Notes: generated by a model from the sequence alone, not told the origin. A stretch of 64,000 bases of DNA from Palsa-883 sp963826975 (GCA_963826975.1 CAWGZJ010000020.1:4677-68676); one strand, 5' to 3'; shown: positions 16,140 to 25,389, numbered from the stretch's first letter. Numbers and translations: made by a program.

Positions 16140-16515
16140 CGGACGGCGAGATCTGGAACTCGTACGATCGTTGCCCGGCCGCTGGAACTGACGATGCCGA
16201 GCCGATCGCGTGGTCTGTGGCCGTCCCGGACCTCTCCGGCTCCGACTATCGCTTCATGGGCGGCCGCCTGGTCGCGATGGCGCACGGATCGGCGGCGCTG
16301 CGCACGTACGACGACCATGGGACGCGGCGGTCATACTCGCCGGGCCGATGGCGACCGAGCAAAACGCAAAGATGTCGCCGCTCGCTCAGGTCCCCATCAA
16401 CGGGTTCGCCTGGGTTGATCATGGCATTGGCTCCAGCCTCGTCGGATCGCCTCCTACTGAAGCGCTTCACCAGATCGCTGATGAGGCGCGCTGCCAGATC
16501 GCTTCCGACGCCTGA
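16140..16515 (+). pseudogene. Anti-sigma-factor-like protein, C-terminal remnant with a frameshift
   Basis: Two consecutive frames give VPDLSGSDYRFMGGRLVAM then, after a shift near 16335, the tail INGFAWVDHGIGSSLVGSPP followed by TEALHQIADEARCQIASDA. This is the periplasmic domain of alphaproteobacterial transmembrane anti-sigma factors (PrtR/RskA-like) that partner ECF sigma factors. The N-terminal zinc-finger and membrane helix and the sigma gene are absent. Read as a decayed regulator gene. Confidence 0.6.
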
Positions 16516-16891
16516 ACCGTAGCCGCCGTGCGCCTCGGTGTGCGCGCTCAATGGGGCGAGGCCTCCGCCCCGGCGTCGGGCGAGAGCACCCTCTGGCGGT
16601 GTGGGAGCTGCGTGCGATTGGCTCTCTGTCCCTCTTGGCCACTGGGCATCGCCGCAATGGATCAGCTGCAGCAGCGTCGCCGCGATCAAGCGTGCGACGT
16701 GCCTATTGGGAAGCTCGCGAGCCACCGCGCATGTCGGAGATGGGCGCAGAGGCGCCGAACGGAGAATAGCCGTTTTTGAGCGGATGTGGGTTCGGCGCGC
16801 GCCGCATTTGCCGAGAGATACGCTAGGCTAGCGCCCTCGCCAGTTCCGGCCCTTGACCCGCCCCCCTGCGCCGGCCCACGTCCGCTGGATC
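16516..16891. other. Intergenic region, nothing recognised
   Basis: About 375 bp between the anti-sigma remnant and the BaiN-like gene; no family resemblance, no clear promoter or hairpin assigned. Confidence 0.3.
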
Positions 16892-18064
16892 ATGGAAGCC
16901 ACTGACGTCGTCATCCTGGGCGCCGGCGCCGCCGGCCTGATGTGCGCACTCACGGCCGGGCGGCACGGGCGCAGCGTGGTGGTGTTGGACCATGCGCGCC
17001 AGGCCGGCGAGAAGATCCTGATTTCCGGCGGCGGGCGCTGCAACTTCACCAATTTGCACTGCGGGCCGGAGCGGTTCCTGTCTGCCAATCAGCACTTCTG
17101 CCGCTCCGCGCTCGCACGCTACACGCCGCACGACTTCCTCGACATGGTGGAGCGGCATCGTATCGCCTGGCAAGAAAAGACGCTGGGGCAATTGTTCTGC
17201 GACGGCTCGGCGCGGGAGATCGTGGCGATGCTGCTGGCGGAATGTGCCGCCGTCGGCGCGGACATCCGGCTGCAGCAACGGATCGGCGAGGTGTCGCGCG
17301 CCGACCGATTTCGGGTGGAAACCGATGCCGGCCCGATTGAGGCCACCTCCCTGGTGCTGGCGACCGGCGGCCTATCGGTCCCGAAAATCGGCGCCACCGG
17401 ATTGTCCCATGACCTGGCGCAGCGCTTCGGCTTGAAACTGACCGGCATCCGCCCGGGGCTGGTGCCGTTGCTGCTCGGGGGCACGGAGCTTTCCCGGATG
17501 GCGGGCCTGGCGGGAGTGTCGGCCCGCGTCGGTGCAAGCTGCGGCAAGATGCGGTTCGACGAAGGCATGGTGGTCACGCATCGCGGCTTGTCAGGCCCTG
17601 CAATCCTGCAGATTTCCTCGGTCTGGCGCGAGGGCGAGGCAGTGCACATCGATCTGTTGCCGCAGGTACCGGGAGGGTTCCTGCAGGCACGCAAACGGGG
17701 GCGCCCGAAGGCGGGACTGCGCGGTGTGCTGGGCGACATGCTGCCGCAGCGTCTCGCCGATGTCTTCTTGCCGCCCAACGCTGCCGCCCGCCCGATCTGC
17801 GAGGTGCCGGATCGTGATCTCGCCAATCTGGAAACGACCTTGCGCGCCTGGGAGGTTTACCCGACCGGTATGGAAGGATACGCCAAGGCCGAGGTAACGC
17901 TGGGCGGAGTTGCCACCACGGCGCTGTCGCAACGAACCATGCAGTCCAATACGGTGCCGGGCCTGTTCGTGATCGGCGAGGCGGTGGACGTGACGGGCTG
18001 GCTGGGCGGCTACAATTTCCAATGGGCCTGGGCCAGCGGCTTCGTTGCGGGTGAGGTTGCGTGA
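16892..18064 (+). CDS. BaiN/RdsA-type (HI0933) NAD(P)/FAD-dependent oxidoreductase
   Basis: 390 residues. N-terminal FAD motif DVVILGAGAAGLMCALTAGR, then the diagnostic ISGGGRCNFTN of HI0933-family flavoproteins near residue 50, the second FAD segment VLATGGLSVPKIGATG near 155, and the C-terminal GEAVDVTGWLGGYNFQWAW. Cytosolic flavoprotein of generally unknown substrate; some members reduce enone double bonds. ATG 16892 is chosen because the Rossmann strand begins five residues later; an upstream frame start at 16853 lacks support. Appears to be a single-gene unit. Confidence 0.92.
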   Translation: MEATDVVILGAGAAGLMCALTAGRHGRSVVVLDHARQAGEKILISGGGRCNFTNLHCGPERFLSANQHFCRSALARYTPHDFLDMVERHRIAWQEKTLGQLFCDGSAREIVAMLLAECAAVGADIRLQQRIGEVSRADRFRVETDAGPIEATSLVLATGGLSVPKIGATGLSHDLAQRFGLKLTGIRPGLVPLLLGGTELSRMAGLAGVSARVGASCGKMRFDEGMVVTHRGLSGPAILQISSVWREGEAVHIDLLPQVPGGFLQARKRGRPKAGLRGVLGDMLPQRLADVFLPPNAAARPICEVPDRDLANLETTLRAWEVYPTGMEGYAKAEVTLGGVATTALSQRTMQSNTVPGLFVIGEAVDVTGWLGGYNFQWAWASGFVAGEVA

Positions 18065-18474
18065 TGATGCCGATGGCTGGCCGGCCGCGGCCGGAGGCTG
18101 GTCAGGAAGCCGAGGTGCAACATGCGCTGTTGCTGCAAGCTGGCGAAACAGTCGGAAATCCTCACAAGGAGTTCGGCACCCGGAACATAATACTCAACTT
18201 TGGCGAAGGTGTTTTGTCTGCCGGTCCGCTTTCGGGAAGCTCCGTTGCGTCGCTCAACGGCAACGATGGGCGCTCACCAGCCAGCTCTTTCATTTCGTCT
18301 TCAGCGGGCGTGTTTGTCGACAGAGACGAAGACAGACCTGATTTCTCTGGGGTGGACATCAGGAAGTGTAGTAGGTCCAACTCCGAGCCCGCCTTGCCTC
18401 GCCTGGAGAAACTGGCGATGCCATACAGGCGATGGATGCTGTGGATTGCGCGCGCGGCTGAAGGGGACGAGAGT
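18065..18474. other. 410-bp region without a recognised gene
   Basis: An open frame continues back from the following ORF, but the residues have no family character and the segment 18180-18420 is more AT-rich than its surroundings. No promoter or RNA structure assigned. Confidence 0.3.
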
Positions 18475-18966
18475 ATGTTTTCGGTGGGACAGAGGGTCTG
18501 GCACCGCGACGGCCGGCGCAGCGGCACGGTGCTGGAGTGCGACGGGGACCAGGTTTTCATCGCGCAGGACAACGGGGCCGAGCTGGATTTTCGGGCGAGC
18601 GACCTGACCACGACGCCGCCGCCCGGCGCGAAGGTCTCCGGGGCCAAGCTGAAAGATAGTAGGGAGGCGACCAGGTCGGTGGCCTACGTGATGCCGAGCC
18701 GCACCCTGACTTCTGGCGATATCACTCCGGAGCACGTGCGGGTGCTGGGCATCGTGCCCGTGCGCACGCTCCAGGCAGTCGCGGCCTTGTTCGAGCGCAG
18801 ACCCAGGTCCAGGAAGTTCAGCGCGCTTGACGTCGCCGAGAAGTTGAACGTCATCGCGGAGATCACCGCGGTGCCCTACCGCATGATGCGAGAGTACAGC
18901 GACCGCCCCGGCGACCTCGGGCTTCTCATGGGCAAGGGCCTCGCTGACAGCCGAAAAACCGTCTGA
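18475..18966 (+). CDS. Hypothetical protein with an SH3/KOW-like N-terminus
   Basis: 163 residues, family not recognised. The ATG at 18475 follows GGGGACGAG and begins the compact beta-rich segment FSVGQRVWHRDGRRSGTVLE, resembling SH3-like or Tudor/KOW folds that bind nucleic acid or peptides. The C-terminal 80 residues are helical and basic (ALFERRPRSRKFSALDVAEK). No operon partners. An earlier in-frame ATG at 18061 would add 138 low-complexity residues and is not supported. Confidence 0.45.
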   Translation: MFSVGQRVWHRDGRRSGTVLECDGDQVFIAQDNGAELDFRASDLTTTPPPGAKVSGAKLKDSREATRSVAYVMPSRTLTSGDITPEHVRVLGIVPVRTLQAVAALFERRPRSRKFSALDVAEKLNVIAEITAVPYRMMREYSDRPGDLGLLMGKGLADSRKTV

Positions 18967-19022
18967 CTGAGACGGTCTTGGGCAATAACGGTTAAGGGGA
19001 CGGTGCTGCGATCGAGGTGCGG

Positions 19023-19190
19023 ATGTCCGGCGCGTTCAGCGCCCCAGCGATGCCGCAGATCACCGCCGAGCGGTTGGTCGAGCACTTGGAGCGGTCGGGG
19101 TATGTCGTGATGTGCAGGACACCAACGCCGCCTTACGCGACGTCAGAGCACCTGCCGGCGATGCGACAATCAAGCGGCAACCATCGATGA
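19023..19190 (+). CDS. Small hypothetical ORF (55 residues)
   Basis: Starts ATG after weak purine-rich sequence; PQITAERLVEHLERSGYVVM has the look of the first helix and strand of a small protein, followed by a Pro/Thr-rich tail. It may be the N-terminus of a truncated gene. No family recognised. Confidence 0.2.
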   Translation: MSGAFSAPAMPQITAERLVEHLERSGYVVMCRTPTPPYATSEHLPAMRQSSGNHR

Positions 19191-19267
19191 ATTAAGCGAA
19201 GGGGCGCTCGTAAGGACGAAGGTCGGCTTGTCGGTCATTGCCGTTTCCGATGCATGGTCCTGCGATC

Positions 19268-20742
19268 CTAACGGAAAGGCGGCTCGTCGAAGCTGCGCAG
19301 CTTGCGCGAATGCAGTGCGCCAAGGTCGCCGCGCAGCAGATCGAGTGCCGCAATGCCGATGCTCAAATGCTCGCCGACGGCCCGCTCGTAGAAGGCGTTG
19401 GCCGTTCCCGGCAGCTTGATCTCGCCATGCAACGGCTTGTCGGAGACGCAGAGCAGCGTGCCGTAGGGCACCCGTAACCGGTATCCCTGTGCGGCCAATG
19501 CGCCGCTCTCCATGTCGACAGCGATCGCGCGCGAGAGATTGATGCGCCGCCGCTCCTGCGACCAGCGCAGCTCCCAGTTGCGGTCGTCGTAGGACACCAC
19601 GGTGCCTGTGCGCAGCCGCCGTTTCAGCGCGTCGCCCCGCTCCCCGGTCACCCGCGCCGCCGCCTCCTGCAACGCAACCTGCACCTCGGCCAGTGCGGGC
19701 ACCGGCACCTCCGGTGGCACCAGGTCGTCGAGGATCCGATCGCGCCGGAAATAACCGTGCGCCAGCACGTAGTCCCCGATGGCCTGGGACTGCCGCAACC
19801 CGCCGCAATGGCCGATCATCAGCCAGCAATGCGGCCGCAGCACCGCGAGGTGGTCGGTGATGTTCTTGGCATTCGAGGGGCCGACGCCAATGTTGACGAT
19901 GGTCACGCCGCCCTCGCCCATCGGCGCGGGCGAGGTGATAGGCGGGCATCTGGAAACGGTGCCAAGGCGCGGCGGCAAGCCGCGCCTCGGCCGCGCTCGG
20001 GTCGTCGCTGCGGCTGGCGAAGGCCCCGCCGGGGGCGATCAGACGGTCGTAGGGGCTGCGCGGCCGTCGCGAGTTCATCCAGACCCCAGCACACGAACTG
20101 ATCGACATAGCGCTGATAGTTGGTCAGCAGGATCCAGGGCTGGATGCTGCGCCAGTCGGCGCCGGTGTAGTGCAGCAGGCGGCGCAGCGAGTAATCGACG
20201 CGAACCGCATCGAACAACGCCAGGGGCCGGGGCTGCCCCTGCTCGGACGGTCCACAGTCCGTCCGCGACCTCATCGCCAACTGCCGACAGTAAGGGTGTC
20301 GGGGAAATGTCGTGCCAGCTCGGCCGGCGAGACGTCGCTGTGTGCGAGTTCGTCGCCGCGCTCGAGCACGTAGGGATAGGGCATCTCCTGGTCGCTGACG
20401 GCGCACCTGGATGGAGGCGCCGTATTCCGCGACCAGCGGCCGTAGTTGCTCGAGCAGGTAAGGGCGGAAGAAGCCGGGCTGGGTAACCGTGGTGGCATAA
20501 GCGCCGGGCGCCTGGAACTTGCCCCAGGCGCGACGCGTCACCGGGGTCGGGCCGCTCGGCTTCCACACCAGGCGAAGTTCGGGATAGCGGAAGCGCCGCC
20601 GCTCTTCGGGTTCCGGCGGCGCACCGCCTGCGGCAAAGCGCGCCAGCGCATCGCGCTGTGCCTGCACCGCCTCGGCATGCATCGCCTCCAGCCGGTCCAC
20701 GGCCTGGTCAGGCGAGAGTGCGGTCTGGCGTCCATCGGGCAT
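19268..20742 (-). pseudogene. amn: AMP nucleosidase with several frameshifts
   Basis: AMP nucleosidase hydrolyses AMP to adenine and ribose 5-phosphate. The N-terminal regulatory domain starts MPDGRQTALSPDQAVDRLEA at 20742 and reads RRFRYPELRLVWKPSGPTPV and GAYATTVTQPGFFRPYLLEQ. Near 20400 the frame shifts to DQEMPYPYVLERGDELAHSD, near 20280 it shifts back to LFDAVRVDYSLRRLLHYTGA and YQRYVDQFVCWGLDEL, and near 20060-19940 it shifts again to the catalytic phosphorylase domain (TIVNIGVGPSNAKNITDHLA, DMESGALAAQG, stop at 19268). Full length is represented (about 490 codons). Three or more shifts mean a dead gene or poor local sequence. Confidence 0.85.
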
Positions 20743-21064
20743 GGTATCGGCGGCCTCCAGTGGCGGCGGCCGACGGCCGCGGACGGCGACAGGATGGGTG
20801 CGGGCATTATCGCTTCGGGCCCGCAGTGCAAGCAATCCAGGCGCTTGGTCGACAAGTGGAATATGCAATAGGCAAACGATCATCGGGGCGACCATCCTCC
20901 GAAATGCCCCGAACCAGGCGCGATATGTTGGTATTTCGCATCGAAACACCACATATGAAATGAAACTGAATGACAGCGTTCGTGCAGTTCGATGTGTCCT
21001 GATCGGGACGCGGTTTCAGCTGCACGCAGTTCGACCCCGATCGGCCTCGCTGCCCACAACCACA

Positions 21065-21583
21065 ATGTCCGTCAATGAGCCCGTCGCGCTGCAGAGACCC
21101 GCAGCGCGATCAGCCAGTGTTTACCTGGCGAAAGGCCAACCGATGTTCTTCGCCTCGACAGTTGGCAGCCCGGCTGCTTCCCTCATCCGCGGCCGCACCT
21201 TCTCCGCCAGAGCGAAAGCCGTTGGCGTGGTGCTCGGTGCCGACCTCATGGCTGCCACCTATCAAGTCGCCTACGAAGAGACGCGCAACCCGGTCGGTGG
21301 CATGCGCCAGAATAGCGCGCATCGGCGAGCAAGGAACGATCTCCTTATGCTGATCCTCCTCGGCTCGAAACTTCCCATCAAGACGCAGGAAGGTCTTCGT
21401 CGTTCACGTGACGTCGTAGGCGCCCGTCAGCGCCTGCTTACCAACCCAAAGCTTCCCCCCAATCAACACGCAGTCATCCATGCTGCCATCACCAAAGTTA
21501 TCCACCGTGGTGTCAACGAGGACCGATCATCGTCGCCTCGGTCTCCTGTGATGGAGACCGAGGCGGGATACCTGCTCGACTGA
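21065..21583 (+). CDS. Unknown 172-residue protein ending in a double hairpin
   Basis: The ATG at 21065 opens a frame that is less GC-biased than its neighbours. Composition is ordinary for a soluble protein: Ala-rich first half, then RRARNDLLMLILLGSKLPIK and a basic C-terminal part. I do not recognise the family. Its last codons form two perfect hairpins (21535-21564 and 21571-21588), and the TGA lies in the second loop. It sits between amn and an integrase in a lower-GC block, so it is likely accessory or phage-derived. Confidence 0.4.
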   Translation: MSVNEPVALQRPAARSASVYLAKGQPMFFASTVGSPAASLIRGRTFSARAKAVGVVLGADLMAATYQVAYEETRNPVGGMRQNSAHRRARNDLLMLILLGSKLPIKTQEGLRRSRDVVGARQRLLTNPKLPPNQHAVIHAAITKVIHRGVNEDRSSSPRSPVMETEAGYLLD

Positions 21584-21588
21584 GCAGG
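21535..21588 (+). terminator. Tandem perfect hairpins
   Basis: Hairpin 1: GCCTCGGTCTCC, loop TGTGAT, GGAGACCGAGGC, 12-bp perfect arms. Hairpin 2: CCTGCTC, loop GACT, GAGCAGG, 7-bp perfect arms. No T-run follows, so this may be an RNA-processing or retro-regulatory structure or a replication-type element rather than a classical terminator. Confidence 0.5.
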
Positions 21589-21646
21589 GAGTTCAGCAGC
21601 CACTCTTGGAGTGCTAGCGAAATCCCTCACACGAAAGAACACCATC

Positions 21647-21907
21647 ATGTTCGCATCCATCGCTCAGTCCGTTGCTCGCTTTGCTGTTCCTGTGCTCCGC
21701 CAAGGCGCACAGGACGCAGGGCGTATCGCCGCGGGTGCCATCGTTCTCTATGCCGGCGTGCCGGCCGCCTTTCGCGGCGGCCGCAACGCCACCCGGTGGG
21801 TCCGCGACCATTTTGCTCGCGAGATCCCCATTGTCCCCACGAAGACGACCGCTGCCTGCCAGCGCAGGAGCGCCCGCGCGGCTTCCTGGTCGAAGTGGTA
21901 CCGCTGA
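21647..21907 (+). CDS. Small hypothetical protein with one possible membrane helix
   Basis: 86 residues starting FASIAQSVARFAVPVLRQGA with a hydrophobic segment AAGAIVLYAGVPAAF (about 28-42) and a basic tail. Weak purine-rich AAAG lies before the ATG. The 3' two-thirds overlaps the antisense end of the integrase, so one of the two gene ends is probably wrong. Family not recognised. Confidence 0.3.
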   Translation: MFASIAQSVARFAVPVLRQGAQDAGRIAAGAIVLYAGVPAAFRGGRNATRWVRDHFAREIPIVPTKTTAACQRRSARAASWSKWYR

Positions 21908-22797
21908 TAAATTCCGGTCAGGCCACCACGCGGGCTGATATGGTTCAACGCGGCTTCGACGTGCTCCCGCGGACAGCCGAGGCGTGCCATGGCCGTCGCA
22001 GCCGTGCGCCGGAGATCGTGCCAGGTCCAGTCGTCAATGCCGGCTGCCTGACGTAGTGCACGACAGAGCCCGGCGGTTCGGCTGGCAATTCCGGGAAACA
22101 CCAGGCCGGTCGCGGGTGACCAAGCGTCGCCGGGAGGCGCGAGAGCCTGCAGCTCGGCAGCGGCGGCAGTCGCCAGCGGCACTCGGTGCCCGCGTCGGTT
22201 CTTGGTTCTGGCGGGGGCCAGCACCAGGGCGGTGAAGCGCTCTGCCCCATGCTCATCGACGCCCCGCGCGCGCGCCGCCTGGGCGACGCAGGCGATGTCC
22301 TCGATCGTTATGGTGTCGATCCGCTGAGCCATGAGCGCAGGCCCAGGTGCGATGCCAGGGTCGGGCCGACGGGCGAGATCGCCGCAGCTGCGGCCGACCG
22401 TGGCGATCAACTCGGCCCGATATCGCGGGCTGGTGTCACGGGCGTGCGCGTTCGCCCAGGCCGCTCCGAGTTCACGCAGGCTCGGCACCGCCGCCTCTCG
22501 TACGCGTTCCGCGCGCGCCGAGCGTCGCTCCGCCGTTGGATCGCCGCCCTTTTGCATGAGGCCGATCGTGACGCGCGCCTCGGTCCGCGCTTGTACCAGC
22601 GAGAGCGATGGCCACGTGCCGAGGGCCGCAAAACGCTTGCGCCCGTCGGCGCCGCGTGCGCGGGCGTGGAACGTCACGCGGCCCTTGTCAGAGACGCGCA
22701 GGACGAGGCCCTTGCAGCGTCCGACCCAGATTTCCAGCCGGCCGCCTGCCGGTGCGTACCGGGTACGGATCAGCGCGTCGGTCAGGTCGCGGCGCAT
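21748..22797 (-). pseudogene. Tyrosine recombinase/integrase with an internal catalytic-domain deletion
   Basis: Phage-type integrase with the N-terminal DUF4102-like region (RCKGLVLRVSDKGRVTFHAR, FAALGTWPSLSLVQART), a SAM-like core-binding domain, and a C-terminal catalytic tail TWHDLRRTAATAMARLGCP followed by VEAALNHISPRGGLTGIYQR and Tyr. Between IACVAQAARARG and PARTKNRRGHRVPLA about 70-75 residues of the normal fold, including the first catalytic Arg (the TG.RR.E..xL.W segment), are missing although the frame is preserved. The enzyme should therefore be inactive. ATG 22797 (RRDLTDALIRTRY) is chosen as the family start. Confidence 0.75.
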
Positions 22798-23172
22798 GGC
22801 TGTTGCTCGTCTCGGTATGCCTGTTGCTCGCGCTGGTGACCAAAAACCGCGCGATGCCCGCATATCACTGGAGACGATGGGAGACCAAGGAAGACGTGAT
22901 TTCAATAGGTTGTGGGAGCGGTGCGAGTCGCGGCCGGCGGACGGCGCCGGCGGATTTCCTGCTTAGAAGGCTGTTGGTCTATCGATCTGAGCTAAGGGCG
23001 CCGCGGCGGTGCTTGCCGGCTATCCGGCCGCGCCGAGCTTCAGGTACCTGCCGACGCTCATCCAGGTCAAGCCGGGCGGAACCTCTCATGCTCCGATCGC
23101 ATGGCCCGCCTGTCCCGGCGCGACCGTTCCGTATTCGCTATCGTCGCAATCAGTTGCCGAGCGCCGCAGCTC
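22798..23172. other. Intergenic region between integrase and complex I subunit gene
   Basis: No gene recognised. An integrase next to a tRNA suggests an attachment site, but I could not find a copy of the tRNA-Pro 3' end in this stretch. Confidence 0.3.
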
Positions 23173-23478
23173 TCAATGGGTCCAATTCTCCCGCCGGCCA
23201 TAGCGGAAGTTGTCGGCGTAGGCCTTCGGCTTGATCTGCCGGACCTGAGGCAGCTCCAGATCGTACGGTATCCCGTGCTTCTCGGCGTAGGTCACGGCCT
23301 CCGGCTGTGTCGCGAACGACAACCGCACCTGCGACTGAGTGTCCCCGCTACCGATCCAGCCCATGAGAGGATCGGCAACGCGCCGCCCGCTCGGCTCGAA
23401 CTCCAACACCCAATGCCCGGTCCCGGCGCGGCCCGACTGCATGGCATTCTTCGGCGGCTGATAGATGCGAGCGCGCAT
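23173..23478 (-). CDS. NADH dehydrogenase accessory subunit, NDUFS4-like (ETC complex I subunit)
   Basis: 101 residues beginning RARIYQPPKNAMQSGRAGTG, the N-terminal signature of the ETC_C1_NDUFS4 family, followed by WVLEFEPSGRRVADPLMGW and ending FRYGRRENWTH. It is the small peripheral subunit that stabilises the NADH-module of alphaproteobacterial and mitochondrial complex I; its presence supports alphaproteobacterial identity. The ATG at 23478 is chosen over upstream codons, which lie in the tRNA-Pro gene 23 bp before. Probably co-oriented with, but not part of, an operon. Confidence 0.92.
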   Translation of the reverse strand: MRARIYQPPKNAMQSGRAGTGHWVLEFEPSGRRVADPLMGWIGSGDTQSQVRLSFATQPEAVTYAEKHGIPYDLELPQVRQIKPKAYADNFRYGRRENWTH

Positions 23479-23500
23479 CGGCGATCCCATTCCCTCGCAG

Positions 23501-23577
23501 TGGTCGGGGCGGCCGGACTCGAACCGGCGGCCTCGTGTACCCAAAACACGCGCGCTACCAGGCTGCGCCACGCCCCG
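23501..23577 (-). tRNA. tRNA-Pro (anticodon TGG), CCA encoded
   Basis: Cloverleaf on the minus strand: acceptor CGGGGCG paired with CGCCCCG, D arm GCGCAGCCTGGTAGCGC, anticodon stem CGTGT/ACACG enclosing TTTGGGT with TGG at 34-36, T arm GCCGG-TTCGAGT-CCGGC, discriminator A and templated CCA. Adjacent to an integrase relic, so it may have served as an island attachment site. Confidence 0.95.
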
Positions 23578-23696
23578 TCCGCTGGGCCGCATGCCCCCAG
23601 GCTTGACCCGGGGGGAACCTATGGGCGCGGTGACGGGGGCGCAAGGCTTTGTTACACAATGGACCTGGCTGCGAGATGGGCCCGGCCGCGCGTCGA

Positions 23697-24197
23697 CTAC
23701 CGCGCGTTGCCGAAGACGCGCTGCGCGACCTTGTCGCCGACCCGCAGACCCAGCCGCTCAGCAGTCCCCGCCGCCAACTCCAGCGTGGCGCGCACCGGGC
23801 CGCGGCTGTCGATCACCGCCAGGCTCTGCGGCACGGTGTTCTCCACGATCGAGCGAATGGTGCCGTCCTGGTTGATGAACACCATGTCGAGCGGCGCCAG
23901 CGTGTTCTTCATCCACATCTGCGAGTCGCGCGGCGTGCCCCAGTCGAACAGCATCCCGCCATCCGCTGGGACGCTGGTACGGAACATCAGCCCGGTGATC
24001 TGCTGCTCCGGCTTCAACGCCATCTCCACGTTGAACACGTGCTGCACGCCATCATGCGTGGTGATCACCAGTTTCTCTTTGGGCAGCTCCGGCTGTGGCC
24101 CGGTAGGCTCCTTGTCCTGCGCGCCCGCCGCCCACCCAACCCCGGCCACCAGCGGCGCGACCCCCAGCCACGCAAGAACCCGCCGGCGATCAAGCAC
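23697..24197 (-). CDS. DUF192 family exported protein
   Basis: 166 residues. N-terminal RRRVLAWLGVAPLVAGVGWA resembles a twin-arginine or Sec signal (about 4-26). The DUF192 domain follows with ALKPEQQITGLMFRTSVPAD and the conserved WMKNTLAPLDMVFI at about 105. Biochemical role of the family is unknown. Its start overlaps the 3' end of prpB by eight bases, which indicates translational coupling on the minus strand. Confidence 0.88.
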   Translation of the reverse strand: MLDRRRVLAWLGVAPLVAGVGWAAGAQDKEPTGPQPELPKEKLVITTHDGVQHVFNVEMALKPEQQITGLMFRTSVPADGGMLFDWGTPRDSQMWMKNTLAPLDMVFINQDGTIRSIVENTVPQSLAVIDSRGPVRATLELAAGTAERLGLRVGDKVAQRVFGNAR

Positions 24198-25113
24198 GTT
24201 GCGGCATCCCTGGCGGAATGATGGTGGTCACGATCGAGGCGTCCAGCGCCTCATAGTCATGGTAGCCGATCGTCGCGTACAGCTCGGCGCGGGTCTGCAT
24301 ATGATCGACCATATTCTGCGTCCCGCCATCCCGTTTTATCACCGCGTAGAGCTGCGCCTGCGCCTTGTTGGCGACCCGCAGCGCGGAGACCGGCCAGATA
24401 ACCATCTTGTAGCCCATGTCCTGGAACTCGGCGGCGGTAAAGAACGGCGTGCGGCCGAACTCCGTCATGTTGGCCAGCAACGCCACCCCGGGCATGCGGC
24501 GGGCGAACTCGCGGAACATCTCGGCGGTGTTCAGCGCCTCGGGAAAGATCGCATCCGCCCCGGCTTGCAGATACAGCCGGGCGCGCGCCACTGCGCCATC
24601 CATCCCCTCGGACGCAGCGGCGTCGGTCCGCGCGACGATGAACAGGTGCCGTCGCGCCTTCGCCGCGGCGGCGATCTTTGCCGCCATGTCATGCGCATCC
24701 GCGAGCTTCTTGTCGTTCAGGTGGCCGCATTTCTTGGGCAGCAACTGATCCTCGATATGCACCGCGCCGGCGCCCGCATCCTCGAAGCAGCGGACCATGT
24801 GCATGACGTTGAGCGCCTCGCCATATCCGGTGTCGCCGTCAACCAGCACCGGCAGCCCCGACGACCTTGCGATCTGGCGAATGAAGAAACACACCTCGTC
24901 GACAGTGATGACGCCGAGATCGGGCAGGCCCATCGACGCGGTCATGGCCGCGCCCGACAGGTATAGCCCGTCGAACCCGGCCGCCTTCGCCTGCAGCGAC
25001 GCCTGGCCGTTGTGCGCACCCGGCAGTTGCAGGATGCCCGGACGGGCCAGCAGTGCCCGGAACCGCTCGCCGGCCGGCGCGGTCGGCAGGTCGGCGGCAA
25101 CGAGGTAGGTCAT
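24190..25113 (-). CDS. prpB: Methylisocitrate lyase / isocitrate lyase-PEP mutase family
   Basis: 307 residues, normal for PrpB. Contains the Mg-binding VLVDGDTGYG (Asp92, Asp94), EDQLLPKKCGHL with catalytic Cys129 in the KKCGH signature of methylisocitrate and isocitrate lyases, and VARTDA near 170. PrpB splits 2-methylisocitrate to pyruvate and succinate in propionate catabolism. No prpC or prpD nearby, so another lyase of the superfamily is possible, but KKCGH and length favour PrpB. Overlaps the DUF192 gene downstream. Confidence 0.85.
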   Translation of the reverse strand: MTYLVAADLPTAPAGERFRALLARPGILQLPGAHNGQASLQAKAAGFDGLYLSGAAMTASMGLPDLGVITVDEVCFFIRQIARSSGLPVLVDGDTGYGEALNVMHMVRCFEDAGAGAVHIEDQLLPKKCGHLNDKKLADAHDMAAKIAAAAKARRHLFIVARTDAAASEGMDGAVARARLYLQAGADAIFPEALNTAEMFREFARRMPGVALLANMTEFGRTPFFTAAEFQDMGYKMVIWPVSALRVANKAQAQLYAVIKRDGGTQNMVDHMQTRAELYATIGYHDYEALDASIVTTIIPPGMPQRA

Positions 25114-25389
25114 GGCAGGCGGCTCCCCAGCGAGGATGGCGGCGACATAGCCGATGGCTCAGGCGAAGAATAGCCAGACCGGCCCAAAAGGACTTCTTCC
25201 GGGGCGATCGCGTGTGGAATTCGCGGCGGCCGGGAGGTGCTGATGTCCCGACCCCTGAACATCAGCCCCACCGTTCGGTCGCCGCACACATCACCGAAAC
25301 AACCGCCCTGCCCGCACCACCGGCTCGCGTTGACACCGGACCGGGGTCTCTCCATCGTCCGCCGCCGCAACCTGGGGAACCGCGCACGG
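25114..25389. other. Divergent intergenic region prpB/dapD
   Basis: 275 bp between divergent genes; expected to hold both promoters. I could not assign -35/-10 elements with confidence. Confidence 0.3.

Noticed and set aside
22798..23172. Integrase attachment repeat copying the tRNA-Pro 3' end
   Set aside because: No duplicate of the tRNA 3' end seen in this interval by eye.
23101..24966. 621-codon plus-strand frame across the tRNA, DUF192 and prpB
   Set aside because: Antisense to three clearly identified genes and crosses a tRNA gene.
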